A stretch of DNA of 15,627 nt from Coriobacteriaceae bacterium (lineage in GTDB: Bacteria; Actinomycetota; Coriobacteriia; Coriobacteriales; Eggerthellaceae), in assembly GCA_015062635.1 (NCBI GenBank), contig SUUF01000042.1, positions 1 to 15,627 on the forward strand. Direction: 5' to 3'. The position numbers were made by a program, and so were the translations under genes. Shown here piece by piece: positions 7,698 through 14,883 of the stretch. Position 1 is the first letter of the stretch; each line of letters starts with the position of its first letter. The notes beneath the pieces were generated by a model. It saw only the letters and a program-made list of their open reading frames with translations. It searched no databases and was not told the origin of the DNA.

Positions 7698-7933
7698 ATG
7701 GACGCAAGGCAAACCGGAAACGCCGAGGCAGGCAAGACCAAGACCGCCGCCGAGGTCGGCTGGTATGTCTCGCGCTACAACCTCATCGCGGATATCCCCG
7801 GAACGAACATGACCGCCATCTTCAACACGCGCACGCGCAGCTGCGCCTCTTTGGAAAGCATTCGTGCCCGCCGTATCGCCGCGATCCCGAGGCATTCGTC
7901 CTCGCGATGTATGGGCGCATCGGAAAGAAATAA
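7698..7933 (+). pseudogene. Probable remnant of a radical-SAM/SPASM-type maturase gene (internally deleted, frameshifted)
   Basis: From the ATG at 7698 one frame reads a short basic leader, then GWYVSRYNLIADIPG and MTAIFNTRTRSC. That pattern (SRYN followed by a short loop and a small-residue strand) is typical of the N-terminus of many radical-SAM peptide/protein maturases. The protein-like character ends around 7850. About 30 bp later, in the +2-related frame, DPEAFVLAMYGRIGKK is followed by TAA at 7931-7933. The simplest reading is a gene that lost its whole middle, including the CxxxCxxC cluster motif, leaving both tips in different frames. The strand is opposite to its neighbours. A genuine small ORF (7698-7991, 97 codons) cannot be excluded. 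The family assignment rests on a short stretch only. Confidence 0.35.
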
Positions 7934-7973
7934 CGAGTCGAATCCAAGAACCCACGCCCTTGGATTCGGCTCG
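7934..7973 (-). terminator. Intrinsic terminator of the MFS-flavoprotein operon
   Basis: A 15-bp stem, 7934-7948 with 7959-7973, contains CTTGGATTCG, has one G-T pair and a 10-nt loop. Read on the minus strand it is followed by TTATTTCTTTCC, a good U-tract, 22 bp after the flavoprotein stop. It begins immediately after the TAA of the plus-strand remnant, so it may once have served both directions. Confidence 0.8.
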
Positions 7974-7995
7974 CGCTGTCCCCTGCGCTAAAACG

Positions 7996-9357
7996 CTAGA
8001 GCGCGTCCAGGTAATCGATGGCCAACAGGGCGGCGTTGGTGCCGCCGACGGCCTCCACCTCGACGCTGCCGGCCGCCGTCTCGAATGCGCACGCGTAGAA
8101 CAGACCCGGCGCCAGCGTGAACGGCACATGGCGGATGCCGGGCGTCAGCACGGGATACGCCCCGCGCCAGACGAACGTCCGGACGTCGCCGATGCGCTCG
8201 AAGATGCGCCCGAGCTCTTCGGGCGTCATCTCGTGATCCGCACTGAATATCTTGTAGATGCGCTTGCCGTAATCGGGCGAGAATCCGGTGACGCCAATCG
8301 ACTTGAACGGCGCTCCCGAGCTCGTTGCCGTGAACGCCGTCGAGGGCACGCGGCCACCGCGCCGCCTTCCCTTGAAATAAGCGGGGTTGATATCGCCCAC
8401 CACGAACGTGGTGTTCACCTTCTGATACGGGTGTGCCGGAACGTTCAACGGGGTATCTTCCAGCTGTATGCGGTAGTCTCCCAGCGCCACCGGGGCGGCA
8501 AGGATCACCGCATCGAAATGATCGCGCCTGCCGGTCGAGTCCTCCACCTCGAACGTCCTGCGACCGCCTTCCCCAGCCTTCACATCAACGGATACGACCG
8601 ATGTCTTCAGGCGCACGTCGGCGCCGATGCGGTCGAGGGTTTTCGCGAACACCGTCCAATTGCCGCCGTCGATGGAATAGAGGTACCCGCCCGCCAATCC
8701 GGCGCCCGCGAGCCCAACCAACCCCGCGAAGGCATTCATCTCCAAGCCCTGGTTGTACATGTTGTGGGTGATGGCCTCCACGATGTCTTCCGCCATCGCG
8801 CGGTTCACATGGCGTTCGCGCAGGAAATCCCCCAGCGACTCCCGCGACGGATCGGCCAGGTCGAGCGCCTCCAGCAGGTCATCGGGCGACTGGAACCGCC
8901 TGCCTGCTTCCTGCAGGGCGTACACCCCTTCCCACTTCGCCGCCATGGCCGTGGCCTCGTTGGTCACCTTGAGCGCGGAATACGGACCCACATGGCGCAA
9001 GATGCCCGCCGCCATGCTGGCAAGTGACGTGTGGCAAAGCACCGGAAAGCCCTTGTCCGTCCAGAAGCCGTAGGTCTCATCCTTCCCGTCGATGGACAAG
9101 CCGGACTCCCCCTCCACGGACCCGGTGAACGCCATCAGCTCCATCACGTGCTTTCCGCTGGAATGCAAGATGGTGCCGCCGACCTCTATGCGGGTGCCCG
9201 CGAAGGTGATGTCCCAGGCGCGTCCGCCCACGTGCTCCTCGCGCTCATACAAGGTGATGTCCGCGCGGTCTCCGTATTCCTTCCACAGCCGGTATGCTGC
9301 CGTCGTGCCCGCCGACCCGCCGCCCACGATGGCGACGCGCGGTTTCTCGTTGCTCAT
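7996..9357 (-). CDS. FAD-dependent oxidoreductase, prenylcysteine-oxidase-like
   Basis: A 453-residue flavoprotein. The N-terminal dinucleotide-binding fold is VAIVGGGSAGTTAAYRL (8-24), then YEREEHVGGRA (37-47). GGTILHSSGKHVMELM (60-75), HNMYNQGLEMNAFAGLVGLAGA (198-219), SIDGGNWTVFAK (228-239), and a C-terminal GLFYACAFETAAGSVEVEA (418-436) then NAALLA (441-446) follow the order and spacing I know from the prenylcysteine oxidase/lyase family (Prenylcys_lyase domain). Those enzymes oxidatively cleave thioethers of prenylated cysteine. No signal peptide or membrane segment is seen, so it is probably cytoplasmic. The substrate in this organism is unknown. A more general phytoene-desaturase/amine-oxidase relative is the alternative. 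Its ATG overlaps the MFS stop (ATGA), implying coupled translation and a shared job. Confidence 0.8.
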   Translation of the reverse strand: MSNEKPRVAIVGGGSAGTTAAYRLWKEYGDRADITLYEREEHVGGRAWDITFAGTRIEVGGTILHSSGKHVMELMAFTGSVEGESGLSIDGKDETYGFWTDKGFPVLCHTSLASMAAGILRHVGPYSALKVTNEATAMAAKWEGVYALQEAGRRFQSPDDLLEALDLADPSRESLGDFLRERHVNRAMAEDIVEAITHNMYNQGLEMNAFAGLVGLAGAGLAGGYLYSIDGGNWTVFAKTLDRIGADVRLKTSVVSVDVKAGEGGRRTFEVEDSTGRRDHFDAVILAAPVALGDYRIQLEDTPLNVPAHPYQKVNTTFVVGDINPAYFKGRRRGGRVPSTAFTATSSGAPFKSIGVTGFSPDYGKRIYKIFSADHEMTPEELGRIFERIGDVRTFVWRGAYPVLTPGIRHVPFTLAPGLFYACAFETAAGSVEVEAVGGTNAALLAIDYLDAL

Positions 9358-10835
9358 CTCACGTCCTCGCTTTCAGCCTCTATACCCTTATTTTCCCTGG
9401 TCAGAAAGACAGCTACAAGAATGAATCCCAACGCCATGAAAACGGCGCATGTCACCCACACCACCTCGTATCCCGTTGCGGTGATGGTGCCCCCAGCGCC
9501 CGCGCCCACCTTCAGGAGCGAGACGAACAGCCCGCCGCCAAGGGCGCCGCCCAGCGTTTGTGCGGAATTGAAGAGGCCCGTGGCGATACCGCGCTCGTGG
9601 GCGGGCGCCCGCATGGGGATGATCACCGGTATTGCCGCGCTGATGAGTCCGAAACCCAAGCCGGCAAGTGCTATGAGCAGACCCAGCTTCACCAAGCCCG
9701 ACCCAGGCAGCGCCCATTGGGCGAAGGACGCGAACGCCAATGCGAAGCCCAGCAACAGCGTGGGTTTCGGAGGCAGCTTCTTCAACACCGCCGGCAGCGC
9801 CAATGCGGCCACCACCGTGAACAGCAAGATGAGCGTCTGAACCACCGAAATGCCGCTCGGCTCGAACGCATAGCCGTAGCCAGATGCCGATGGATCTGCG
9901 GCCAGATACGTCGCGACCGGAGACATGTAGCCGTAAAACACGGCCCCGTAGCAAATCGCCCCTGCATACAAGGGGAAAAGCGATTTCGAGAGGAGGACGC
10001 GCACGTCGACCGCCGGGTGATCCGTGCGCTTCTCGTAGCGATACCACGCGACCCCCACCCCGATGGCAGCCGCTATGAGCAGGGCGCCCACAACGCTATC
10101 GATGCCGCCCTCGACGACTTCCACGAAGCCGAGTATCGCCAGCAGCATCACGAGGCCCAGCAACACGAAGCCCTTGACGTCGATATGTGGGTGCGCGTTC
10201 GCTTGATACTCGGGCATCACGAACACGACGAGCAGCACCGCCACAAGCTGCAGCGCGGGGATGATCGCCACCGCAGGGGCGAGTGCGCCCAAGGCCCCGA
10301 ACGCGAACCCGGAAGACGCCGTCCCCACAACCGTTCCCACGGTCATCGACGCGATGATGCCCGACACCGCGCGCGTAGAATCCTCGCCTTCGGTGCGCGA
10401 GTACACCAGCGCGATATGGAGGGGAAGCCAGCAGGCGATGGGGCCATTCAGCAGGCGTCCCACCAGGACGAGCGCCCACGATTCGACGACAACGCCCGCG
10501 AGTATCATCACCGTCGCAATGAACACGACGGGTATGACCACGCGCAACAGCTTCCGATATCCCTTGATGTCGCCCAATCGCGTGAGCACGGGCACGAACA
10601 ATGCCGCAACGGCCGTGGGCACCACGTTGAACAGCTGCAAGCCAGAGGCGTCCACCCCCAGCAGCTCGCCGAACTTGGGGATGAGCGGTTCGTAATAACC
10701 TTGGGTGAAACCGCTGATGAACTCGATGATGACGATGGTCGCCACCAACGCCGCCGTCTTGTGCCCGCCTTCGGGTCGCGATTGCTTTCCGAAGGCGGGC
10801 TCGAGCTCAACTTCGGCAATTTCTCGGTCTTCCAT
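9354..10835 (-). CDS. Major facilitator superfamily transporter, DHA2-like (14 TM)
   Basis: A 493-residue membrane protein with about 14 hydrophobic segments, roughly 28-45, 66-84, 98-116, 120-143, 157-178, 184-207, 221-240, 247-265, 286-303, 331-351, 358-376, 382-406, 420-440 and 456-478. LTRLGDIKGYRK (84-95) is the MFS motif A, and ATGLFNSAQTLGGALGGG (418-435) is typical of 14-TM drug:H+ antiporters (DHA2). Both ends are charged and cytoplasmic. The start at 10835 has AGAGGAG just upstream. It is the first gene of a two-gene operon with the flavoprotein, overlapping by 4 bp, so the pair may move and transform the same compound, or export the flavoprotein's product. The substrate cannot be read from the sequence. 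No regulator gene is adjacent. Confidence 0.88.
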   Translation of the reverse strand: MEDREIAEVELEPAFGKQSRPEGGHKTAALVATIVIIEFISGFTQGYYEPLIPKFGELLGVDASGLQLFNVVPTAVAALFVPVLTRLGDIKGYRKLLRVVIPVVFIATVMILAGVVVESWALVLVGRLLNGPIACWLPLHIALVYSRTEGEDSTRAVSGIIASMTVGTVVGTASSGFAFGALGALAPAVAIIPALQLVAVLLVVFVMPEYQANAHPHIDVKGFVLLGLVMLLAILGFVEVVEGGIDSVVGALLIAAAIGVGVAWYRYEKRTDHPAVDVRVLLSKSLFPLYAGAICYGAVFYGYMSPVATYLAADPSASGYGYAFEPSGISVVQTLILLFTVVAALALPAVLKKLPPKPTLLLGFALAFASFAQWALPGSGLVKLGLLIALAGLGFGLISAAIPVIIPMRAPAHERGIATGLFNSAQTLGGALGGGLFVSLLKVGAGAGGTITATGYEVVWVTCAVFMALGFILVAVFLTRENKGIEAESEDVR

Positions 10836-10871
10836 GTCTCCTCTATTCCTACCTGTTTACTATGTTTTTGG

Positions 10872-10902
10872 AATATAACATTCAGGCGGGAATGTCGGGT
10901 AA
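10872..10902 (-). promoter_or_regulatory. Candidate promoter with inverted repeat upstream of the MFS operon
   Basis: On the minus strand TTACCC (10902-10897) and TATATT (10877-10872) are 19 nt apart. The spacer contains the inverted pair CATTC/GAATG (10879-10894). The -10 is good and the -35 weak. The inverted repeat could be an operator. About 36 bp separate the -10 from the MFS start codon. A second inverted pair, GTTCCG (10909-10914) and CGGAAC (10930-10935), lies just upstream. Confidence 0.35.
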
Positions 10903-11076
10903 TGGGTTGTTCCGGCGATGCGTGATTGGCGGAACCGATAACCTGCGTACTCCTAGCCACGAGGAAATGAGCTAAGCACCGGGTCGCCTCACGACGGAGA
11001 ATGCCGCGGCTCTCGTGGCGCTTGCGGCACGTCGCCCGCGCTGACATATGCGCTCGGGGCCGGTGCTCGCCACCAG

Positions 11077-11209
11077 CATCCCGAGCGGAGCGGGCGCAGC
11101 CCGCGGAACCGAGGGACCTCCCGCTGGCGTGGAGCAGTCGCAACCCCGCCTGCGGCAAGCGCCGAGGGGGATCCTTCGGCTCCAGCGCTTCGCGCTTGCG
11201 CTCAGGATG
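11077..11209. repeat. Imperfect inverted repeat of the GATCC/GAGCG type
   Basis: The left arm (about 11077-11122, CATCCCGAGCGGAGCGGG...) and right arm (about 11166-11209, read in reverse as CATCCTGAGCGCAAGCGC...) are related, imperfect inverted copies around a GC-rich centre. They resemble the TTCGGCTCCGCTCAGGATGAC-like intergenic repeats common in GC-rich bacteria. Together with the element at 11251-11458 this occupies most of the 719-bp gene-free region 10836-11554. I see no gene in that region. Confidence 0.6.
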
Positions 11210-11250
11210 ACATCGGGAGGTCGCGCATCCCGTGTCAACGATGGCCTAAC

Positions 11251-11458
11251 GCAGATTTGGCCAACAAATGTCACAAACTCAATATAGTTGAGACTTCAAT
11301 CTCATATCCGGGTCTCGAGGTAAAAGATTTCTGCGACTTAATGGCGCATCTGTCTGGGTCTTTTACGTCAATCACAGAGATTGAGCCGCCGATTCCGGCT
11401 CATGCCATCCAAGCCGTCTCAACTTTATTGATTCTGTGACACTTTTTTCACAATCTGC
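11251..11458. mobile_element. MITE-like element with imperfect terminal inverted repeats
   Basis: A 208-bp segment begins with GCAGATT (11251-11257) and ends with AATCTGC (11452-11458). Inside these, 11269-11294 and 11416-11441 are inverted copies matching at 23 of 26 positions (TGTCACA, TCAATA and AGTTGAGAC blocks). A third inverted pair, GTAAAAGA/TCTTTTAC, sits near the centre. GC is about 45% by hand count over 11281-11460, clearly below the surroundings. There is no coding capacity and no obvious target duplication. It could be a non-autonomous transposon relic, or a long structured RNA/regulatory region. Confidence 0.5.
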
Positions 11459-11481
11459 CTCAAGAGCACCATCGCACATAG

Positions 11482-11515
11482 CAAAGCCGCCGGTCGAAAA
11501 CGACCGGCGGCTTTG
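11482..11515 (-). terminator. Strong hairpin terminator behind the EF-G-like gene
   Basis: A perfect 15-bp stem, CAAAGCCGCCGGTCG (11482-11496) with its complement (11501-11515), closes a 4-nt A loop. It lies 39 bp beyond the stop of the EF-G-like gene. The A-rich/T-rich ends of the stem (AAAG...CTTT) fit an intrinsic terminator, although the T-run after it is short. It could work in both directions. Confidence 0.75.
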
Positions 11516-11554
11516 AACAGACGGTTCTGGGACCCTTAGGCTATCAGATCGTCT

Positions 11555-13615
11555 TTACTTCTCGTTCTTGGAAGCCTCGTACTCGGCGACCAGCTTCTTG
11601 GTGACGTCCATCGGGGCGTCCTCGTAGCCGGCGAACTCGAAGGTGTAGGAACCGCTGCCGCGGGTGAGGGCGCGCAGGTCCTTCGTGTAGGTGACGACCT
11701 CGGAATACGGCACGCGAACCAGGATGACGGTGCCGCCCTGGTCGTTGGAGTCGGTGCCCACGATGCGGCCGCGGCGGGTCGAGATGTCGCCCATCACGGC
11801 GCCGGCGTACTGCTCGGGAGCGGTGATGGCAACGTTCACGATGGGCTCGAGCAGCACCGGGTTGGCCTTCTCGCATGCAGCGCGGAAGCCGATGCGGGCA
11901 GCCGTCTTGAACGCCATTTCGTTCGAGTCGACCGGATGGTAGGAGCCGTCGTACACGGCGCACTTGATGTCGACCATCGGGTAGCCGGCCAGGAAGCCCT
12001 CGGCCATCGCATCCTGGACGCCCTTGTCGACGGCCGGGATGTAGTTGCGCGGAATCTTGCCGCCGACGATCTCGTCGACGAACTCATAGCCGTTGCCCGG
12101 GTTGGGCTCGAGACGCAGGAAGCAGTCGCCGAACTGGCCAGCGCCACCGGTCTGCTTCTTGTGACGGCCCTGGGCCTCGGCGGTCTTGCGGATGGTCTCG
12201 CGGTACGGGATGCGCACGGGAACGGTGTGCGCGTCGATGCCCGCCTGCTCCTTCAGGCGACGGAGCAGCAGGTCAACCTGCATGTCGCCCATCGTGGTGG
12301 TGACGGTCTGGTGCGTGTCCTCGTTGCGCGTGATGCGGATGGTCGGATCGGCATCGGCCTGACGCGACAGGAACTCGCCGAGCTTGTCCTCGTCGTTGCG
12401 ATTGTCGGCCACGATGACCACCGGGTACTGCGGCTTCAGCTGGAAGCGCTGGACGATCTCGACGTCGCCCGTGGTGGACAGCGTGTCGCCGGTGCGGGTC
12501 TCGGAAAGCTTCGGGACGACGATGATGTCGCCGGCCAGGGCCTTCTTCACTTCCTGGGTCTCCTTGCCCATCATCACGTAGAGCTTGCCCAGGCGCTCCT
12601 TCTTGCCGGTGCGCGAATTCACGAGCTCCATGCCGGGCTCGAGGGTGCCGGTCGAAACCTTCAGGAAGCTCAGGCGGCCGACGAACGGGTCGGACATCGT
12701 CTTGAACGCGAAGGCGATGGGGTCGCCTTCCTTGGCAACCGCGTGCTCCTCGCCGTCGGCGGTGGTGAAGGTGCCGTGGCCAGAGGGGCTCGGGAAGTAG
12801 GACACGATGTCGTCCATGATGTTCTTGATGCCCTGCTCGACGAGCGTGGAGCCCACGAACACGGGGATGAAAATCTCGGACGCGATGGCGGCGCCGAGGG
12901 CGGACTCGAGTTCCTCCTGCGTGAGCGGCTCGCCTTCCAGATACTTCATCATCAGCTCGTCGTCAGCCTCGACGACGATGTCGCACAGCTGGTCGCGTGC
13001 GAGCTCGGCGGCCTCGGCGTACTCCTCGGGAATCTCCTCGACGCGCTCCTTGCCGTTCTCGTAGTAACGGGCCTGCATGCGCAGGACGTCGACGATACCC
13101 TTGAAGTCGGTGCCCACGCCGATGGGGATGGTCACGGCGCCCAGGCGGCTGCCGTAACGGGCATGCAGCGTGGCCATGGCCAGGTCGAAGTCGGCGTCTT
13201 CGCGGTCGATGTGGTTGATGAAGATCGTGCGGCACAGGCGCAGGAACTCGGCCTCATGCCACAGGCGGTCGGTGTTCACCTCGGGGCCGGAAGCGGCGTC
13301 GATGACGAACATGGCCGTCTCGCATGCCTGCATCGCGGCGAGGGTGTCGCCGGCGAAGTCGGGCTGGCCGGAGGTGTCGACCAGGTTGATCTTATAGGTT
13401 CCGAACTGAATGGGAGCGATGGACGCGCTGACGGTGAAGCCGCGGCGGATCTCCTCGGCGTCGTAGTCCAGGTTGGACTTGCCATCGTGCGTGGTGCCCA
13501 GGCGGTCGGTGCGCCCGGAAATGTGCAGCATCGCCTCGGCAAGAGAGGTCTTGCCGGCGCCATCTTGGCCTACAAGGGCAATATTCCTAACATGCTCGGT
13601 CTCGGGTGCAGCCAT
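11555..13615 (-). CDS. Elongation factor G-like GTPase (EF-G2 type)
   Basis: A 686-residue translational GTPase with the full EF-G domain order. The G domain has P-loop GQDGAGKT (16-23), switch I RRGFTV (57-62), G3 DTSGQPDF (80-87) and G4 NHID (134-137). Then come domain II (about 290-380), domain III with GDMQVDLLLRRLK, domain IV (from YRETIRK), and domain V with the usual EP then MGDISTRRGRI pattern. Canonical EF-G has DTPGHVDF and NKMD. Here the catalytic-loop His is Gln (Q84) and the G4 Lys is His. This, with the sequence overall, points to the second EF-G class seen in actinobacteria rather than the main translocase of the str operon. Its job is not settled, and ribosome recycling or stress roles are guesses. 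The ATG at 13615 has a GGTGA site close upstream. It is a monocistronic gene with its own terminator. Confidence 0.88.
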   Translation of the reverse strand: MAAPETEHVRNIALVGQDGAGKTSLAEAMLHISGRTDRLGTTHDGKSNLDYDAEEIRRGFTVSASIAPIQFGTYKINLVDTSGQPDFAGDTLAAMQACETAMFVIDAASGPEVNTDRLWHEAEFLRLCRTIFINHIDREDADFDLAMATLHARYGSRLGAVTIPIGVGTDFKGIVDVLRMQARYYENGKERVEEIPEEYAEAAELARDQLCDIVVEADDELMMKYLEGEPLTQEELESALGAAIASEIFIPVFVGSTLVEQGIKNIMDDIVSYFPSPSGHGTFTTADGEEHAVAKEGDPIAFAFKTMSDPFVGRLSFLKVSTGTLEPGMELVNSRTGKKERLGKLYVMMGKETQEVKKALAGDIIVVPKLSETRTGDTLSTTGDVEIVQRFQLKPQYPVVIVADNRNDEDKLGEFLSRQADADPTIRITRNEDTHQTVTTTMGDMQVDLLLRRLKEQAGIDAHTVPVRIPYRETIRKTAEAQGRHKKQTGGAGQFGDCFLRLEPNPGNGYEFVDEIVGGKIPRNYIPAVDKGVQDAMAEGFLAGYPMVDIKCAVYDGSYHPVDSNEMAFKTAARIGFRAACEKANPVLLEPIVNVAITAPEQYAGAVMGDISTRRGRIVGTDSNDQGGTVILVRVPYSEVVTYTKDLRALTRGSGSYTFEFAGYEDAPMDVTKKLVAEYEASKNEK

Positions 13616-13665
13616 AAATCACCATCTTTCCGGGAGCCACAAGGCGTCTCCCATGAATCGCAATG

Positions 13666-13695
13666 TGTATACGCTAATGCCCTAGTCTACCGTAA
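13666..13695 (-). promoter_or_regulatory. Weak candidate promoter for the EF-G-like gene
   Basis: On the minus strand TTACGG (13695-13690) and TATACA (13671-13666) are 18 nt apart, with the -10 about 50 bp upstream of the start codon. The -35 matches poorly. The call rests on the -10 and on position. Confidence 0.35.
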
Positions 13696-13763
13696 GCAGG
13701 GCGTAACGGGCACCCCAGACTCCCATGAATTTGGGGCAATTATTCGGATGCGTGGGAACGGGT

Positions 13764-13975
13764 CTCCCCCGCCGCTGCCGGGGTAACGCCGCGCCGCCTC
13801 TGGGCCAACGCCGTCATTCCGATGCCGGAGCGAGGAACCTCCCCCGCCGCCGGGCCAACGCCACGCCATTCCGACGCCGGAGCACAGCGGAGGCATGCAG
13901 AGCAACCGGAGGCGAGGAATCTCCCTCGCCGCTGCCATGGTTGGGACGGGGAAGATTCCTCGCTGAGCCTCGTTG
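13764..13975. repeat. Degenerate tandem repeats (CTCCCCCGCCGC type)
   Basis: Related units beginning CTCCC(C/T)CGCCGC occur at 13764-13790, 13839-13862 and 13921-13945. Between them ATTCCGA(T/C)GCCGGAGC occurs at about 13816 and 13868, each leading to GAGGAA(C/T)CTCCC. The second unit is interrupted by about 30 bp. This is the first of several repeat blocks in the gene-free region 13616-15088. I find no convincing gene in any frame. Confidence 0.6.
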
Positions 13976-14047
13976 ATAACGACATGGCAAGGCTGGAAGT
14001 AGACGCATTCCGCGGGCGTGCGGGCCTGGCACGGGTTGGACGTGCAG

Positions 14048-14305
14048 AAAACGGGACTTGGGACCTCCGGCGTCAGCGATTTCGGGGTACGTTGCAGGTT
14101 TTTGCCACTTGGGACCTCTGGCGTCAGCCGTCTGGAGGCCCACCCGGCCATGGCGAGCCACCTCCGAATTCCGCGACCTGGGGTTTTGCAACCTGGAGCG
14201 GGAAAGCCGCGCGCGAAACACCACCGCGAGCCTGACGCCAGAGGTCCCAAGTCCCGTTTTTCCGCAACGCAACCCGGTTTTGGTTGACGCCAGAGGTCCC
14301 AAGTC
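14048..14305. repeat. Mirror array of a CTTGGGACCTCTGGCGTCAG repeat (two forward, two inverted)
   Basis: Forward copies lie at 14056-14076 and 14107-14127, and inverted copies at 14232-14252 and 14285-14304. The outer match is longer: 14048-14076 and 14232-14260 are inverted complements over 29 bp with one mismatch (AAAACGGGACTTGGGACC...). The copies are about 50 bp apart on each side, with about 104 bp of unrelated sequence in the middle. No coding function is evident. Confidence 0.85.
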
Positions 14306-14324
14306 CGATTTCCTGCGGGTACGT

Positions 14325-14371
14325 CGCGCGCGATGTAACGTTTCCTCGTAGCCTTCGTAACATCGTGCGCG
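14325..14371. repeat. CGCGCGATGTAACG hairpin
   Basis: 14325-14340 and 14356-14371 are inverted complements at 14 of 16 positions (core CGATGTAACG / CGTAACATCG) with a 15-nt loop. It sits directly between the two mirror arrays. It is too imperfect, and lacks the T-run, to call as a terminator. Confidence 0.5.
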
Positions 14372-14458
14372 ATGCATCGTTTTCCCACGGCAAACGCCCA
14401 CGCCCACGTCCGCGGTCCACGGGCCACGGGCCACCAACCGCACGACGCCGGGGATGAT

Positions 14459-14733
14459 GGACGAAAAAGTACGGTTGCGCGCCTCTCGTCAATTTCGAGG
14501 CGGGATATGGACGAAAAAGTACGGGTATGTGCCGTCGGGCAACGTCGCGGCAGGGAGCGATGGCATCCTAGCTTGCAGCTGATTCGCGTTTGCCCAGGTG
14601 GCAGGCGCCGATGCGGGGCCGAGCAGGCGAAGCGTCCGTCCCACGGCTATGCAACGGGGCGCACAACCGTGCTTTTTCGTCCAAATCGGGCGGGAAAATA
14701 AACAAGAGGGCGCACAACCGTGCTTTTTTGTCC
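14459..14733. repeat. Mirror array of a GGACGAAAAAGTACGGTTGC repeat (two forward, two inverted)
   Basis: The forward 25-bp copies lie at 14459-14483 and 14509-14533. The inverted copies, reading GCGCACAACCGTGCTTTTT, lie at 14658-14682 and 14709-14733. The first forward and first inverted copies differ at 2 of 25 positions, both transitions that would still pair as G-U in RNA. Each inverted copy contains GCAC-AACC-GTGC followed by five or six T, which looks like a miniature terminator. The spacing is about 50 bp within each pair and 125 bp across the centre. Confidence 0.85.
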
Positions 14734-14883
14734 CGGAAGGTAGCAGGGAGCGAAGCCGGGGGACCCCACGAGCGCGTGGCGAAGGCAAATCCCCGGGGCG
14801 CAAGCGGCAAGTCGTGGAAATGGATGGTGCCATCGGGGATACACGCATGGGTGGTGCGGAGATGGTTACTGGAAGTCATTGAG

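Noticed and set aside
5466..7991. An 841-codon plus-strand frame opposite acpS and glmS
   Set aside because: It is a shadow of glmS for most of its length. Only its last part, from about 7698, lies outside the gene, and that part is treated separately as a probable remnant.
7419..8129. N-terminal extension of glmS to 8129 in the same frame
   Set aside because: GlmS needs Cys directly after the initiator Met, and MCGIVGYTG with AAGGAG upstream fixes the start at 7418. The extension would run through a terminator and into the next gene.
9294..10925. A 543-codon plus-strand frame opposite the MFS gene
   Set aside because: It is an antisense shadow with Gln/His/Arg-rich composition and no domain, opposite a clear 14-TM transporter.
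11936..13786. A 616-codon plus-strand frame opposite the EF-G-like gene
   Set aside because: It is an antisense shadow with low-complexity Val/Gly/Asp/His composition, opposite a fully recognisable GTPase.
14048..14733. CRISPR array
   Set aside because: The repeats are few, inverted in half the copies, unequally spaced, and have no cas genes nearby.
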